From: Albula goreensis
Taxonomy: Eukaryota; Chordata; Actinopteri; Albuliformes; Albulidae
DNA: 64,000 nucleotides
Direction of reading: 5' to 3'
Assembly (NCBI GenBank): GCA_022829145.1
Contig: CM040746.1
Coordinates: 1,334,731-1,398,730, forward strand
In this document: piece after piece, positions 12,961 to 23,830 of the stretch
Layout of the letters: every line of letters starts with the position of its first letter
Numbering within the stretch: position 1 is the stretch's first letter
Notes under the pieces: generated by a model
Seen by the model: only the letters and a program-made list of their open reading frames with translations
Told to the model about the DNA's origin: nothing
The model's database searches: none
Translations under genes and position numbers: made by a program

Positions 12961-13614
12961 CCTGACAGGCTCTTGCACTGTGCTTCTTCAATGCTGACCG
13001 GGTTCTGCACTGTGCTTCTTCAATGCTGACCGGGTTCTACACTGTGCTTCTTCTGTGACCGGGTTCTTGCTTCTTCACTGCTGTCCGGGTTCTACAATGC
13101 TTCTTCACTGCTGACCGGGTTCTACACTGTGCTTCTTCACTGCTGACCGGGTTCTACACTGTGCTTCTTCAGCGCTGACCGGGTTCTACACTGTGCTTCT
13201 TCAATGCTGACCGGGTTCCGCACTGTGCTTCTTCAGCGCTGACCGTGTTCTGCACTATGCTTCTTCAATGCTGACCAGGTTCTGCACTGTGCTTCTTCAG
13301 TGCTGATCGGGTTCTACACTGTGCTTCTTCAGTGCTGACCGGGTTCTGCACTGTGCTTCTTCAGCGCTGACCGGGTTCTGCACTGTACCTCTTCAATGCT
13401 GACCGGGTTCTGCACTGTGCTTCTTCAATGCTGACTGGGTTCTGCACTGTGCTTCTTCAATGCTGACCGGGTTCTACACTGTGCTTCTTCAGCGCTGACC
13501 GGGTTCTACAATGCTTCTTCACTGCTGACCGGGTTCTACACTGTGCTTCTTCACTGCTGACCGGGTTCTACACTGTGCTTCTTCAATGCTGACCGGGTTC
13601 TACACTGTGCTTCT
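12961..13614. repeat. 32-bp minisatellite, about 20 copies
   Basis: The unit is gctgaccgggttctacactg followed by tgcttcttcaat, 32 bp. Substitution variants alternate at fixed sites (tgcactg/tacactg, caatg/cagcg/cactg). Several units are shortened, for example near 13,051-13,110. The mixture of variants suggests repeated local duplication and conversion. Confidence 0.95.
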
Positions 13615-13826
13615 ACAATAATTATACATAATAATTAATATTTGGTTTATACGTTCTGTTTTTTTATTCATCAAGACTCAATCAGATAAACTGTTACAAA
13701 ACACTTTGGCTTTGGAACCCTCAAATCAGTCATGGGAAAGCTATTCCAGATCTCAGGTGAGCCCCTTACAATGAAAGCAGGTACAATTAAAACACTGGAC
13801 CCCATCCAGTGTTTAACCCCTAAAAG
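13615..13826. other. Short unique spacer
   Basis: Sequence between the 32-bp array and the hAT-like MITE. Nothing recognised. The last eight bases, cctaaaag, form the left copy of the MITE target duplication. Confidence 0.5.
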
Positions 13827-14291
13827 CAGGGGTCCCCAACCACCAGGCCATGGACCAGCACCGGGCCGTAGGTCATTTAGTACCAGGCCGCAAAAAATAA
13901 TAAAAAGTTTTTATTTAATTAAATTAGTCCATAAGGTATTTTATTTTGAAAAAATGACCGCTGCTGTCCGTGCTATTTACATTCATCCGTAGAACAGTGG
14001 ATTCGCATTTTACGTGAAGATGTGGTCCTGAAAAGCTTTGCATAAAGCCAAATCACGTAATTCAAGTCTAATATCTCCATTTAAATTAATGGAAATGCTC
14101 GAGATGTGTTCCGCAGTCGTGTAACGTCCACCAACTGACTCGAATTTGAGTATTTTAAGTACGCGTAAAAAATGAATGCACTCTTTTATGCACTTCATTG
14201 TGTTTTGTTATGCGTGAACCCCCTCCCTCCCCCACCCGGTCCATGAAAAAATTAAACCGGTCCGTGGTGTAAAAAAGGTTGGGGACCGCTG
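13827..14291. mobile_element. Non-autonomous hAT-like element (MITE), 465 bp
   Basis: The ends are inverted repeats: caggggtccccaacc on the left and ggttggggaccgctg on the right (inverted, one mismatch). The flanks are cctaaaag (13,819-13,826) and ccttaaag (14,292-14,299), an 8-bp target duplication with one mismatch. CAGNGGTCCCCAACC-type ends and 8-bp duplications are typical of hAT elements. The interior also carries ccgggccg and ccggtccgtgg near the ends. There is no transposase frame, so the copy would depend on another element's transposase. Confidence 0.85.
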
Positions 14292-14299
14292 CCTTAAAG

Positions 14300-14916
14300 T
14301 CCACCTGTGCTACTGGAGCGATATGAGGCCTTTGCCAAACCAGACGACAAAAGCGGTATCTGTGATTTACAGGAGCTAATGTATAAGTCCCTGGGGAGTT
14401 TCGCAGCCACTCGAGGGGTCGATCGCTGGGCCGGAGACACCGTATTCACTCTTGGCCTTGGATAGATCAGCCCGTGCCACTGGTTTTTAGTTCCACTTTA
14501 TCAAGCTAATTCAGACGCGAGAGACCGGGAGAGGTGAGTTAACTGTGTAATCAACCACTTTACTTGATCTATTAAGTGCCGAATAAAAATATAAACCAGC
14601 CGACCACCCAAGGGACAGAAAGAGTGATACTGGCTTAGATGAGTCCAGATGGGCCACAGGGGAGATACGTGTTCGGTACATGTAAGTCCAGGCTTATTCA
14701 ACAAATGACATTACAGCACAGAACAATACTTTCAGTGACTGAGGTGTCATGGGGGATTTTGGGTGGATCAAGCAAGAATGAGAGGCAGGTGTTTAGGAAC
14801 GTGAAATTTTGTACAGTTGATGTACAAAATGTTGGTTTCTATTGTTGTCTTTTTCGTTGTTTTTGTTGTACAACCATAACATTTATGAGCTTGTATTCAT
14901 AAAACTCCCCCATAGT
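14300..14916. other. Unique sequence, no gene seen
   Basis: About 600 bp between the MITE and the 45-bp satellite. Open frames at 14,501-14,902 on both strands are unfamiliar. No element ends recognised. Confidence 0.5.
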
Positions 14917-15355
14917 TACATTCACACATTCACACGAATCTCTCATACTCTGTAATGATCTCACATTCACACATTCACACAGCTCTCTCATACTCTGTAA
15001 TGATCTCACATTCACACAGCTGTCTCATACTCTGTAATGATCTTACATTCACACGGTCACACAGCTCTCTCATACTCTGTAATGATCTTACATTCACACA
15101 GCTCTCTCATACTCTGTAATGATCTTACATTCACACAGTCACACAGCTCTCTCATACTCTGTAATGATCTTACATTCACACAGTCACACAGCTCTCTCAT
15201 ACTCTGTAATGATCTACATTCACACAGTCACACATGATCTTACATTCACACAGTCACACAGCTCTCTCATACTCTGTAATGATCTTACATTCACACAGTC
15301 ACACAGCTCTCTCATACTCTGTAATGATCTTACATTCACACAGTCACACAGCTCA
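14917..15355. repeat. 45-bp minisatellite, about 10 copies
   Basis: The full unit is tctcatactctgtaatgatc, ttacattcacacagtcacac, agctc (45 bp). Shorter versions lacking one cacacagt-type block occur at the left end and near 15,090. One unit near 15,210-15,240 lacks the tctcatactctgta segment. The open frames across it, repeating SLILCNDLTFTQSHS, are repeat artefacts. Confidence 0.95.
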
Positions 15356-16239
15356 TACTCGTTTCACACGAAGCCAGCGACTCCTGACAGCGCAGACTGG
15401 CTGCTTACCAGTATAAACTGCTTTTGTGCATCAACTTCCAAGCACTCCAGCCGAAATGTCCGACCCCCTCAACCCTGCCCATCTAATATACACATCAGTG
15501 ACACCCGAAATTTACCTCACCAGTGTGATTGGCTCAGGGAATCCTGACATGTCCTCAGGGTTTTGAGTGTGGGATTTTGGCAGTCCTCCTAATCAGCTCC
15601 AACCCCCCCACCACCCCCATCCCTCATGCTGGTTTGGCACTCTCTCCATTCTGAGCACTCATTTTCAAGCTCGGTTGGGGATGGGGTGGGCAGGGTGAGC
15701 TGTTGATCTGTGGAGTGTGGTGGTTATTTTGTGAGAGTCCTCTCTATTTATAATGACACAAAATATCATGGATCTCTATCGTGTTGAGTGGGACAAACTT
15801 TCAGCCGCAGGAGTCACATCGATGCCATACTCATTTCAAATCATGTAATACGTCGCTATGAACAGTCGTGGTGTTTGAGTCATTTTGTTCATTTCACAGC
15901 TCGCGCTATATGACCAATTGCTATCAATGTGCCTTAGCTGTTAACACAAGCTTAGAATTTCACAGTGGAATGTTTGTTGGTTTCTCTTCTGAGTGTGTTT
16001 AAAGCAGTCCGTTGGTCTATGTTATGTCTTTTGTTATGTGGCGAACACAACAACAACATGGAAATCCGAATTACATTCTTCTCTGTTTAATAAAAGTTTG
16101 AATGATGGTTACTGGGGCTTGCATAGTGATATATCAAAATAAATACGCTAAATAAAGATAACTGGTGTCTACTTTTAGTGTTGGACTGAGGAAAGCTCAT
16201 TGTTCTTGCTCGAAAGCGCTTCTTATCACAGGAAAGGTG
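15356..16239. other. Unique sequence, no gene seen
   Basis: No familiar protein motif or RNA gene. Contains a C-rich/G-rich stretch near 15,600-15,700. Confidence 0.5.
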
Positions 16240-18175
16240 AAGGTGAGGCTTGCTGAGTCATCTGTGATTTCTGTGGCTCCACAATTTTGGGTTGAAAGGC
16301 CTACTCAATGGAAATTGATGTGATTGACTTAGGTACTGGATGGGATTCGTAAAACACTTCAGGTGTGCCTTCCTCAACACATGCCACAGATCCCCATCAC
16401 TGACCAACAAGCTGTGTCCGTATAATACCAGGGTAATCTCCATAGTGTATGAGCTCGGGCCAAGTCTGTCTTTCGTCTTCATAAACATGCACTTGCAGTC
16501 ACCTCTGTCGTTCCTAGGCAGGTCACTCTATACTTCAGACCCTCTTCGTTCGAGGAACCCTCATTTTGTCACAGCTGATTACTTTGATTACCTCAGGATA
16601 ATCTTAAAAGCATCTAGCGTTTTATATGTTTGACTCTCCAGAGCAGACCGAGTACTTAATCAACTGTTTGTGTATAATTTTTCTTCAGAACCACGAGTGA
16701 ACATGATGCAGAGGTGATCTGGTATTCACTGCCCTTATCAGGTGCAATGAGTTCACCAATGCTGTAGGGGGAGCTATCGCTTGCAAGTCTCACTGCTGGG
16801 TTTGGGTCATAATGTTTGAGAACGATTTCTGACATCCCCATTTTCTTTTCAGACCGCTTAGTCCTCTGCCATGTCTTCTCCTTTCACTGTGAAGTGCTCA
16901 GGGGGTGGAGGTCAATGACCAAGTTTGGAACAGGTTATAGTAACTGATAAACCCTAGAGAGGACTGTAGTTTTGACACATTCTTCAGTTGCGGAGAATTC
17001 ACAGCTACTTCAATTTTCTCATTTGAAGAGTGAGGTTTGTGAAGATGTCTTCGATTTCAGGGAATGAGAATTGGCCAGCCCGGAGCACTGGATTTATAGT
17101 AGCTTTGAAATCACCACAGACCCTGACGGCCCCATTCTTCTTTGAAACCAGAACCACAGGTATTGCCCATGGACCTGAGAAACGATTCCCTCAGCTTCCG
17201 TACGATACAGCTCACTTGCTGCTTTGTCACAAAAGGTGTAAATGACTGTATAGGTTCTGAGAAACCCTTGGTGTGGCATTTTCATCAATCACTATTTAAT
17301 ATTTAAGGTACTTAAATGTACCAATACCATCTTCTGAAGACAGCTGGTGTGTTGTCCAGTTGTCTTTTAATTCTGATTTCTTGTGACGTTTTAGGGGATG
17401 TGTCATTTCGAATTTTTATGGTTCTCCAGTCCAGCTGCAGCCATCTAATTGAGTCAAGTCCCCAGAGTGCCGGTTCAGTCTGGGGGTGCGATATCGTGCA
17501 GATCTTAACAACATACTGATTTTAGCAACATGCAGGTCCTGCACACTTTGACGATTATTGTATTTCACAGATGTCACTCTGATGGGAGTGATCTTTTCTC
17601 TGGTGTAGATTCTTAGCTGGATATCTGAAGGCCGAAGTTTACATTTTTTTAAATGCTGCACACAAACTCACTCAATTCAGATGACTGATACTGCAGAAGC
17701 CAGCGTCAAATTACATTTTCCATTTCCAACTGTGCCATACAGCTGGACTCCTTTCAGCTCACACCATGTAAATTTCCACCGTGCTCATCATCAGATTCGT
17801 CATCAGAAGCACGCACATCTGTATTCTTTCTACAATCTTTGCTTGCACTTTTAGTTTCGTCTGTCCCTTTCAAAGCCTAGGTTTCTCTGACTAATATATT
17901 GTTTGAACCTGACCTACTTTATTTCCCATTCTCCACATCTCATTTTTAGTATGAATTGGACTTGTTTGAGTGAGCCCTTTTGACAATGGCACCACCAAGT
18001 TTGTTTACATTGGGTTTTACTCCTGACAAGATCGATTGCATTTTTAGACATTGTTTCCATTGCTACAGCTATTTCGCCATTTTAACAGTCAGCTGCTTCA
18101 GTTAAGCGCTTCTTTTCAAGTCATTCGGAATTCCACAAGCTATGTGATCACTGAATGGGCAATGCTCTACATTTT
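16240..18175 (-). pseudogene. Decayed Ty3/Gypsy retrotransposon gag-pol fossil
   Basis: Read on the minus strand, broken frames line up in gag-pol order. Near 18,170-18,040 is a gag-like stretch (ACGIPNDLKRSA, LTVKMAK). At 17,661-17,416 is a region like the C-terminal side of a retropepsin (LRPSDIQLRIYTREKITPI). At 17,288-17,100 is the start of a reverse transcriptase (ELYRTEAEGIVSQVHGQYL). At 16,841-16,656 is an RNase H start (VLKHYDPNPAVRLASDSSPY, then KKNYTQTVD). At 16,488-16,258 is a tether-like stretch. The central polymerase with its YxDD box is missing: only about 180 bp lie between the RT start and RNase H. Many stops and shifts mark it as old. I found no LTRs. The frame pattern and motif order are seen directly; the family is inferred from general Gypsy proteins. 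Confidence 0.75.
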
Positions 18176-18683
18176 TAAAATTCATCCCAAGATACAAAGC
18201 CGGCACTCGAAATGTCAAAAAGACACTTTTAAAAAACAATTTCATTTAGCAGCAGTCAGAAAATGGATGTGTTTTGTGTTTATTAAGCCTTAGTCAGAAT
18301 ACTTGCATGGATATATGAAAAGATTTACTTTATATAATCAACATGGCTGATAACAATTGATAATAGCGACAAAGGAATTAGGCATGCATCCAATTTGAAG
18401 TTAATTGCAGTTAATTGAATTAAATGAATAGTCGTTTCACCAGGAAAACATGACTGCTTATCTCCTGAAAAGACATTGTAATATCGGTAAAGCAGATATT
18501 CGGAGACAGTGAATACACATCACCTTGCACATCATAAACAAATATGTTATCATTTATGACACCGGTAGGGTTAGTAATGTAATGTACTCGGTTGAAACAA
18601 TTTATTTGTATCAGTCAAGTCAACAGGGAAAGCAATGCAATTGACATTTAAATTTTCACTTATATATGTACTGTAAATACAAT
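18176..18683. other. AT-rich unique sequence
   Basis: About 500 bp between the Gypsy fossil and a SINE. No gene recognised. It may include further unrecognisable gag or leader sequence of the fossil. Confidence 0.4.
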
Positions 18684-18872
18684 GTTACATTACATTACTG
18701 TCATTTAGCTGATGCTTTTATCCAAAGTGACTTACAGTTGATGACTAAAGGGCCAATCTCCCTGGGGAGACATTTGCCCAACAGCAATGGTTTCTTACTG
18801 TGGCTGGATTGGAACTTGAACCGTCAACCTGTCCCAGTCATGTACCTTAGCCACTAGACTAAAGGCTGCCCC
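18684..18872 (-). mobile_element. tRNA-derived SINE (common fish family)
   Basis: On the minus strand the order is: a tRNA-like head with box A-like tagtctagtggctaagg and box B-like ggttcaagttcc, a body with gttgggcaaatg, then gtaagtcactttggataaaa and gcatcagctaaatgac, and a tail of aatgtaatgtaa repeats. The gtaagtc..ggataaaagc end is very common in fish genomes and is typical of their SINEs. About 190 bp, near full length. Box B differs slightly from the consensus, so pol III activity is doubtful. Confidence 0.8.
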
Positions 18873-19854
18873 CAATTTAAGTGATTTACAAATATTGGTG
18901 CTTGTAAAATGACTGTCTTTCACTCCTTTTATAACATCCTAAATCAACAACAGTTAGGCGGTATCAGTTCTATTGAGAGTAGTTTTGAAATCTGTGAGAA
19001 ACTGTCATTTCTTTGATGCCATGGTCAATGTGGCTGAGACGACCGAGACAACCGCGTATCGAGAGCATGACGATTCACAACAGAAAACATTCGTTTCATT
19101 TCACCAGTTATTACCATCCACCGTTAAGATGTACTTGACCATTTAGCAAGATTTTCAGAATGAAAAGGTTTCCAGCCCTGAATCTGAAAAGATGTTCTTG
19201 AGTTATGTTAAAGAGTCAGACTTTGCATTTATCTGATGGTCAAATTCAGAGCAACTTATGCTTTTACATATTACAAATTATTGAGTTTTATATTTACTGA
19301 GATGTACTTTGTCATTGTATGATTGGGGGTAATATTTTTACTGATGTCCATAAAGAGATTTTTGGGCAAAAGGATTTTTAAAAATGACAAAAAAGAGACT
19401 ATCTAATGTAAACAATGTAATTACTTGTAATAGACAATTCATTATGAATTTATTGAAATGCTCTTGTGGTCAAAAATCCAATGGGAGTTGGGAGCAATAG
19501 ATACTATTAGATATACTTTTACAAAGGGAGGCCTGCTACATATATTTAATGGACACAGTTAGCCCATGGGGCACGAATGAGGAATTAGTACTTAATTGCT
19601 TTTTATAGATTCCCCTGTTGACTTGAATTTGTATGGATGGCATTGTTTCAGTTGTGTAGTTGTTAATTCTCAGTAGCCCTGTTGGGCAAATAGGATTTTA
19701 ATATATTTATAGAGTGGTAGCTCTGAACCTAGCTATGGCCTTTTATTTCTCCTTCTTAATAGGTTATCCCTGTAAATGAAAACCAAAGATCAAACAAAGA
19801 ATAGAAGACTTCTAAATGTCATTAATGTAAAAAGTTATTCAGATTAAATGATAA
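18873..19854. other. AT-rich unique sequence
   Basis: About 1 kb with frequent stops on both strands. No gene, RNA or element recognised. Confidence 0.5.
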
Positions 19855-20192
19855 CAGTCTGCCCTCCGTATCCACGGTTTCCGCATCCGCGGATTCCTCC
19901 CACCACAGATGGAAAATATTCGAAAAAAATTTTTTCCGGAAAGTTCCAAAAAGCAAAACTTGAATAAACAACACAGTATACCAACTATGTACACAGCATT
20001 TACATTGTATTAGGTATTATAAGTAATCTAGAGATTATTTAAATTATACGGGAGGATGTGCATAGGTTGTATGCAAATACTACGCCATTTTATATAAGGG
20101 ACTTGAGCATTTGATTTTGATAGATGAGATGAGATTTTGATAACCGTGGTGGGTCCTGGATCCAATCCCTCACATATACAGAGGGACGACTG
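19855..20192 (-). mobile_element. Tigger/MER2-like pogo MITE, 338 bp
   Basis: Inverted ends: cagtctgccctccgtatcca on the left, and on the right (reversed) cagtcgtccctctgtat. This matches the pogo/Tigger end pattern CAGTCGTCCCTCNGTATCC. Interior landmarks such as ccgcatccgcggattc, attaggtattataagtaatc, tacgggaggatgtgc, actacgccattttatataag and ggacttgagca match my memory of the mammalian MER2 consensus in order and spacing, and the length is near that family's (about 345 bp). The orientation is opposite to the usual MER2 listing. The right flank begins ta; the left flank is aa, so the TA duplication is imperfect. There is no transposase frame. Confidence 0.8.
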
Positions 20193-21117
20193 TACATAAA
20201 ATACTAATTAATAATTATTACAATAATACGTTTATTTAAAGTGGCAATAAAGATATGGGGAAGAAAAATAAAATCATACACTCAATAGTTTTAGGACTGC
20301 AATTTCTACCGTTTGTCTCTTCACAAGTTACCTTAGTAGCCACTTAGCCTGCAAAGCATCACCGCATTGTGGAATTAAATGTTACAAATAAGTGAAATAA
20401 AACCACCTGAAGCTTTATACAGCGGGTAACTGCACCAATTAATAGATTCACTTCCCATATTTGAGAATAAATGCAAATCAATGAAAAAATATATATTCAA
20501 AATGACACAATCTTATGTAGAGAAACCATGAAAGAGCTTGGGGAGAGGACACTCATGCAGAACTTATCCAGGATCCATTGGCAGAACTGAATCAGACAGA
20601 CATAAATACAGATACAAACATTAGGAATCAGTGAAAAAGCATTGCTGTGGAGACGGTTGTTGCAATCAAACACTTAAAAATGAGCGAAAGCGGAGAAGTT
20701 TACAAAGTATGACAGAAGTTTGGCATATAACTACTACATACATTTTTAAATTTCATGAGTATTTCCTTCTCTTTGTACTTCCGGTTACATATTCTGAGAG
20801 AACAGTGTCACGTCATTGAGAGATGTATATATATAATATACCCCATCAAAAACATGGCGGTGTGGAAGACAATAGCAATAACAGCAATTGAGACAGTATG
20901 AATACATTTTCTACATTTTCGTAATGTTCACTGCACTTATCTGTTCTCGTTCTTAACTGTAATTTGTTTTTAACCTAAGTCGTTGTTGTTAATTTTCTCC
21001 TTTAATAGATTAGTCTGTAGGGGAGTCCTGATCTATTCGGATCTATTCTGTCACCTGTGGCACTTGGGACTTTAACCCCCTCTAGGGTATCTTTTGTACC
21101 ATTCATATGTACTTTGC
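20193..21117. other. Unique sequence, no gene seen
   Basis: AT-rich, with a tatatata stretch near 20,826. The open frame at 20,631-20,819 matches nothing known to me. Confidence 0.5.
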
Positions 21118-21182
21118 CTTGTAAGTCGCTCTAGATAAGAGCATCTAACAAATGCCTTTAATGTAAATGTAATGTAATGTAC
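21118..21182 (+). mobile_element. 3-prime end fragment of the common fish SINE
   Basis: gtaagtcgctctagataaga followed by gcatctaacaaatgcc and aatgtaatgtaatgt is the same 3-prime end and ATGTA-type tail as the SINE at 18,684-18,872, in the other orientation. The upstream 60 bp (tttaaccccctctagggtatc) may be diverged SINE body; no head is visible, so the copy is 5-prime truncated or decayed. Confidence 0.75.
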
Positions 21183-22560
21183 ATTTAGCTGTTGTCCTTT
21201 GTGGTTACCTGCAAGGATTTTGTTTTGGATTGTGAATTTTGCTATACATAAGCTACTACTTGGTTTTATGAAAATATTGGTAAATCAGACCCATTTTGCT
21301 GAAAGCAGTCTGCCGTTCAGGTGTGGAACACCGGCGGCTCATCACAGCCAGCGCTGGGCAGAATTTGCCACAATCCATGAATTTTATTTTTATACTCCTG
21401 CAAATGACAAGTGATCTGTCTATCCATGTCCTCACCAACTTTCTGTGAATGTGATTAAGACCCCTGACAATCAGTCTGTCTGGAACTTTCCAGAATGAAG
21501 GAGAGAGCATACTGCGAAGGCACATAAAGAGACTCCACATGAACCACAAGATGGGCGGAGCCGTAATATCCCTTACTCATCAGCACCAATCATAGTACTT
21601 TGGAGTGAAGGAAACATTCTTTTGATTGGCTCATAAAAGAGGATGATTGACAGTTTGGTTTCCTCATTAAGAACATTGCCTGAGCCTCAATTTTCCAAGC
21701 AGTATCATTTAATATTTTTACACCAAGCACTGGAGGAGAAATATTAAAATATTATTCATAACCTGATTAAGAGAGTCTAAGCATGAATAAATGTGGAGCT
21801 GACGCTTGGAGTGGAGTATTGGTTAATTAGCACCTTACAGAAGAGCCCACCCTCAGAAACACTGTAGACCTTAATGCACCTTTTTTAATCAACATAAATC
21901 AACCCCTTATCCCAGATTACCTTGCAGGCTTAACCCTGAAGGTCAAGTTATTATTTTCATTATTAGCATTTATTTGTGATGAAGGTACTCGATAACAGAT
22001 GAGAGTAAATTCCATTCTTCACCATATACCATGACACTAATCATAACATTGACTTAAATAACAAATACCAAGTCAATTATGTATATCCTAGCTTATTTAT
22101 AAAATACCACATACTACAAAATTGTTGCAACATGCTTTCTGTGCTTTCTATTACACTAATCAATATGCATATTATTATTTTGTGTTAGTAAGCAAAACAC
22201 ACTATATAATACTAATAATTACTAATTGTTAAAATGTATTACAATTATTGTATATGTATTTAATTATGTGATTATTTATGTAAATCACGTCAATTTAGAT
22301 TCAGCAAAAGCATACGCATATTGTCCCCTTTCGTGAGGACAAGTGACTTTTATTAAACTTTAACAGCTTTGCGATAAAGAAAGACAATGGTCACAGTGAG
22401 ATTAACTCTGCTGTAGAATGTCCTCTTAAGTAATAGATTTTTAATGCAGTTACACAGAATAAAGTGGAGAGGTAACGGATTCGTATTAACATTGACACAA
22501 GCAGGTATTCCTGAAATGTTAACTCGGAGTGGATCGTTTCTGATAAGCTCTGGTATTTTA
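21183..22560. other. Unique sequence, AT-rich in its second half
   Basis: No gene recognised. The minus-strand frame at 21,256-21,549 is unfamiliar. The part from about 21,700 to 22,400 is very AT-rich. Confidence 0.5.
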
Positions 22561-23215
22561 AGCCCTGATGGATGTGGACGCCCTCAGGGGCTTTTATGTA
22601 AATCATAGTCGGTTACCCCAGCAGTCGGGTGATGCTCCGCCAATATTTAACAGCGCTCACGCGGATCCTGCTTTAGGAATCCACATATACACCGGGAAAA
22701 CAATCCCGTCAAGCGCTAAGGGAAATAACGCTTTAAAACGCCTCGCGGATGACACGTTTAAAACTGTGTGCATTCCGCTCGCATTCCGAGTTTTAAGTTC
22801 GGGCGATGGTGAACGTTTGGGGTCGACCCCTCCTGTGGGACACCGGCCAATCGGAGACCGGGTTCTGCCACGTCTCACTCAGATGGTGGGAGACGCAGGG
22901 GAAGGACTGACCTGGACTGTAAGAGGATGAATCCAAAGCCCAGAGGAAACTAACTTCGCTCGTAAGGCAGTGGTGCATGTATCCAGCCTAATGGGCAGCT
23001 GAGTGAAACACGCTCCCGTTTCTTTCGCCTGTCGGGCTGCATGGCCGAAGGGGCCTGCTCCCCGCGCTGAACTGGACCACATCACTGAAAGGCTCAGTGG
23101 AGCATGGCTTTTTATTAATCATTTCTGCATTAAAAATCTGGGTTATGTTTTAGGCGAGACACTCCATTATCGCCGGTCAGGGTCAGTCTAGGACCCTTTG
23201 CTGCCCTTCTGTTTT
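22561..23215. other. GC/CpG-richer patch, no exon identified
   Basis: Clearly richer in CG dinucleotides than its surroundings (gcgctcacgcgg, acgcctcgcggatgac, cattccgctcgcattccgag). It contains a CCAAT motif, ggccaatcgg, near 22,847. Overlapping open frames on both strands give unfamiliar translations. It could be a CpG island, an exon or an enhancer; sequence alone does not decide. Confidence 0.35.
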
Positions 23216-23363
23216 TTTTTCCTTTTCAAACATAAAAAACAAGACCGGCTCCAACAGCAGATTGTAATTTAAACGCTGTACTTTTAGTATGCATTTAAGG
23301 AGTTTTGGTGTAAAAATAAGTCTTTAGGATTTCCTGTATATGTTTAATTTATGTACCAAGAGT

Positions 23364-23364
23364 A

Positions 23365-23422
<58 letters not shown>

Positions 23423-23449
23423 CAATAATAATAATAATAATAATAATAC
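23364..23449. repeat. (TAA)n microsatellite
   Basis: About 28 AAT/TAA units with small interruptions (tactaa, tacaat). Confidence 0.95.
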
Positions 23450-23493
23450 ATAAAAAGACTCATCACACTATCAGTAGATGATAAAAGTAAAAC

Positions 23494-23830
23494 ATGGCAG
23501 CCTTTAAGCCTAAAATATTGCATTCCGCATCCCTCACAGAAAGTGTGAGATTTTGGGCTGGCGCTCGGGTCAGGCAACGAGCTCGTTCCGCTGATGAATT
23601 AGCGCGCGATTGTTTGCAGCAGCTGAATCTTGAAGGTGACGCGGCCCCGCTCGCCCCACTTCTCCCTGCCTTTATTTGCATCACGCGTTTCTCAGTTTCC
23701 TGAACCGGAGCTGCATCCAGGCGGCTTCGGACTGAAAGGAAGCAGCAGAAGCTCATCAGGAGACATTCAGTCTGAATTATCGCATCTGAGGGCGCGGCAC
23801 AGCAACGCTCCCCACGATCTTCACTGAAAA
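23494..23830. promoter_or_regulatory. CpG-rich patch with an octamer motif, possible regulatory region
   Basis: CG dinucleotides are frequent (gctggcgctcgggtc, gaattagcgcgcgattg, ggtgacgcggccccgctcgc). An octamer, atttgcat, lies near 23,674, a POU-factor site consensus. There is no TATA box or obvious exon. The three CpG-rich patches between 22.6 and 25.9 kb are unusual in this otherwise AT-rich window, but calling this a promoter is a guess. Confidence 0.25.

Noticed and set aside
22568-22930. 120-codon open frame in the CpG-richer patch
   Set aside because: Overlaps long frames on the other strand, and the GC content alone explains its length. No motif recognised; mentioned only as part of the patch.
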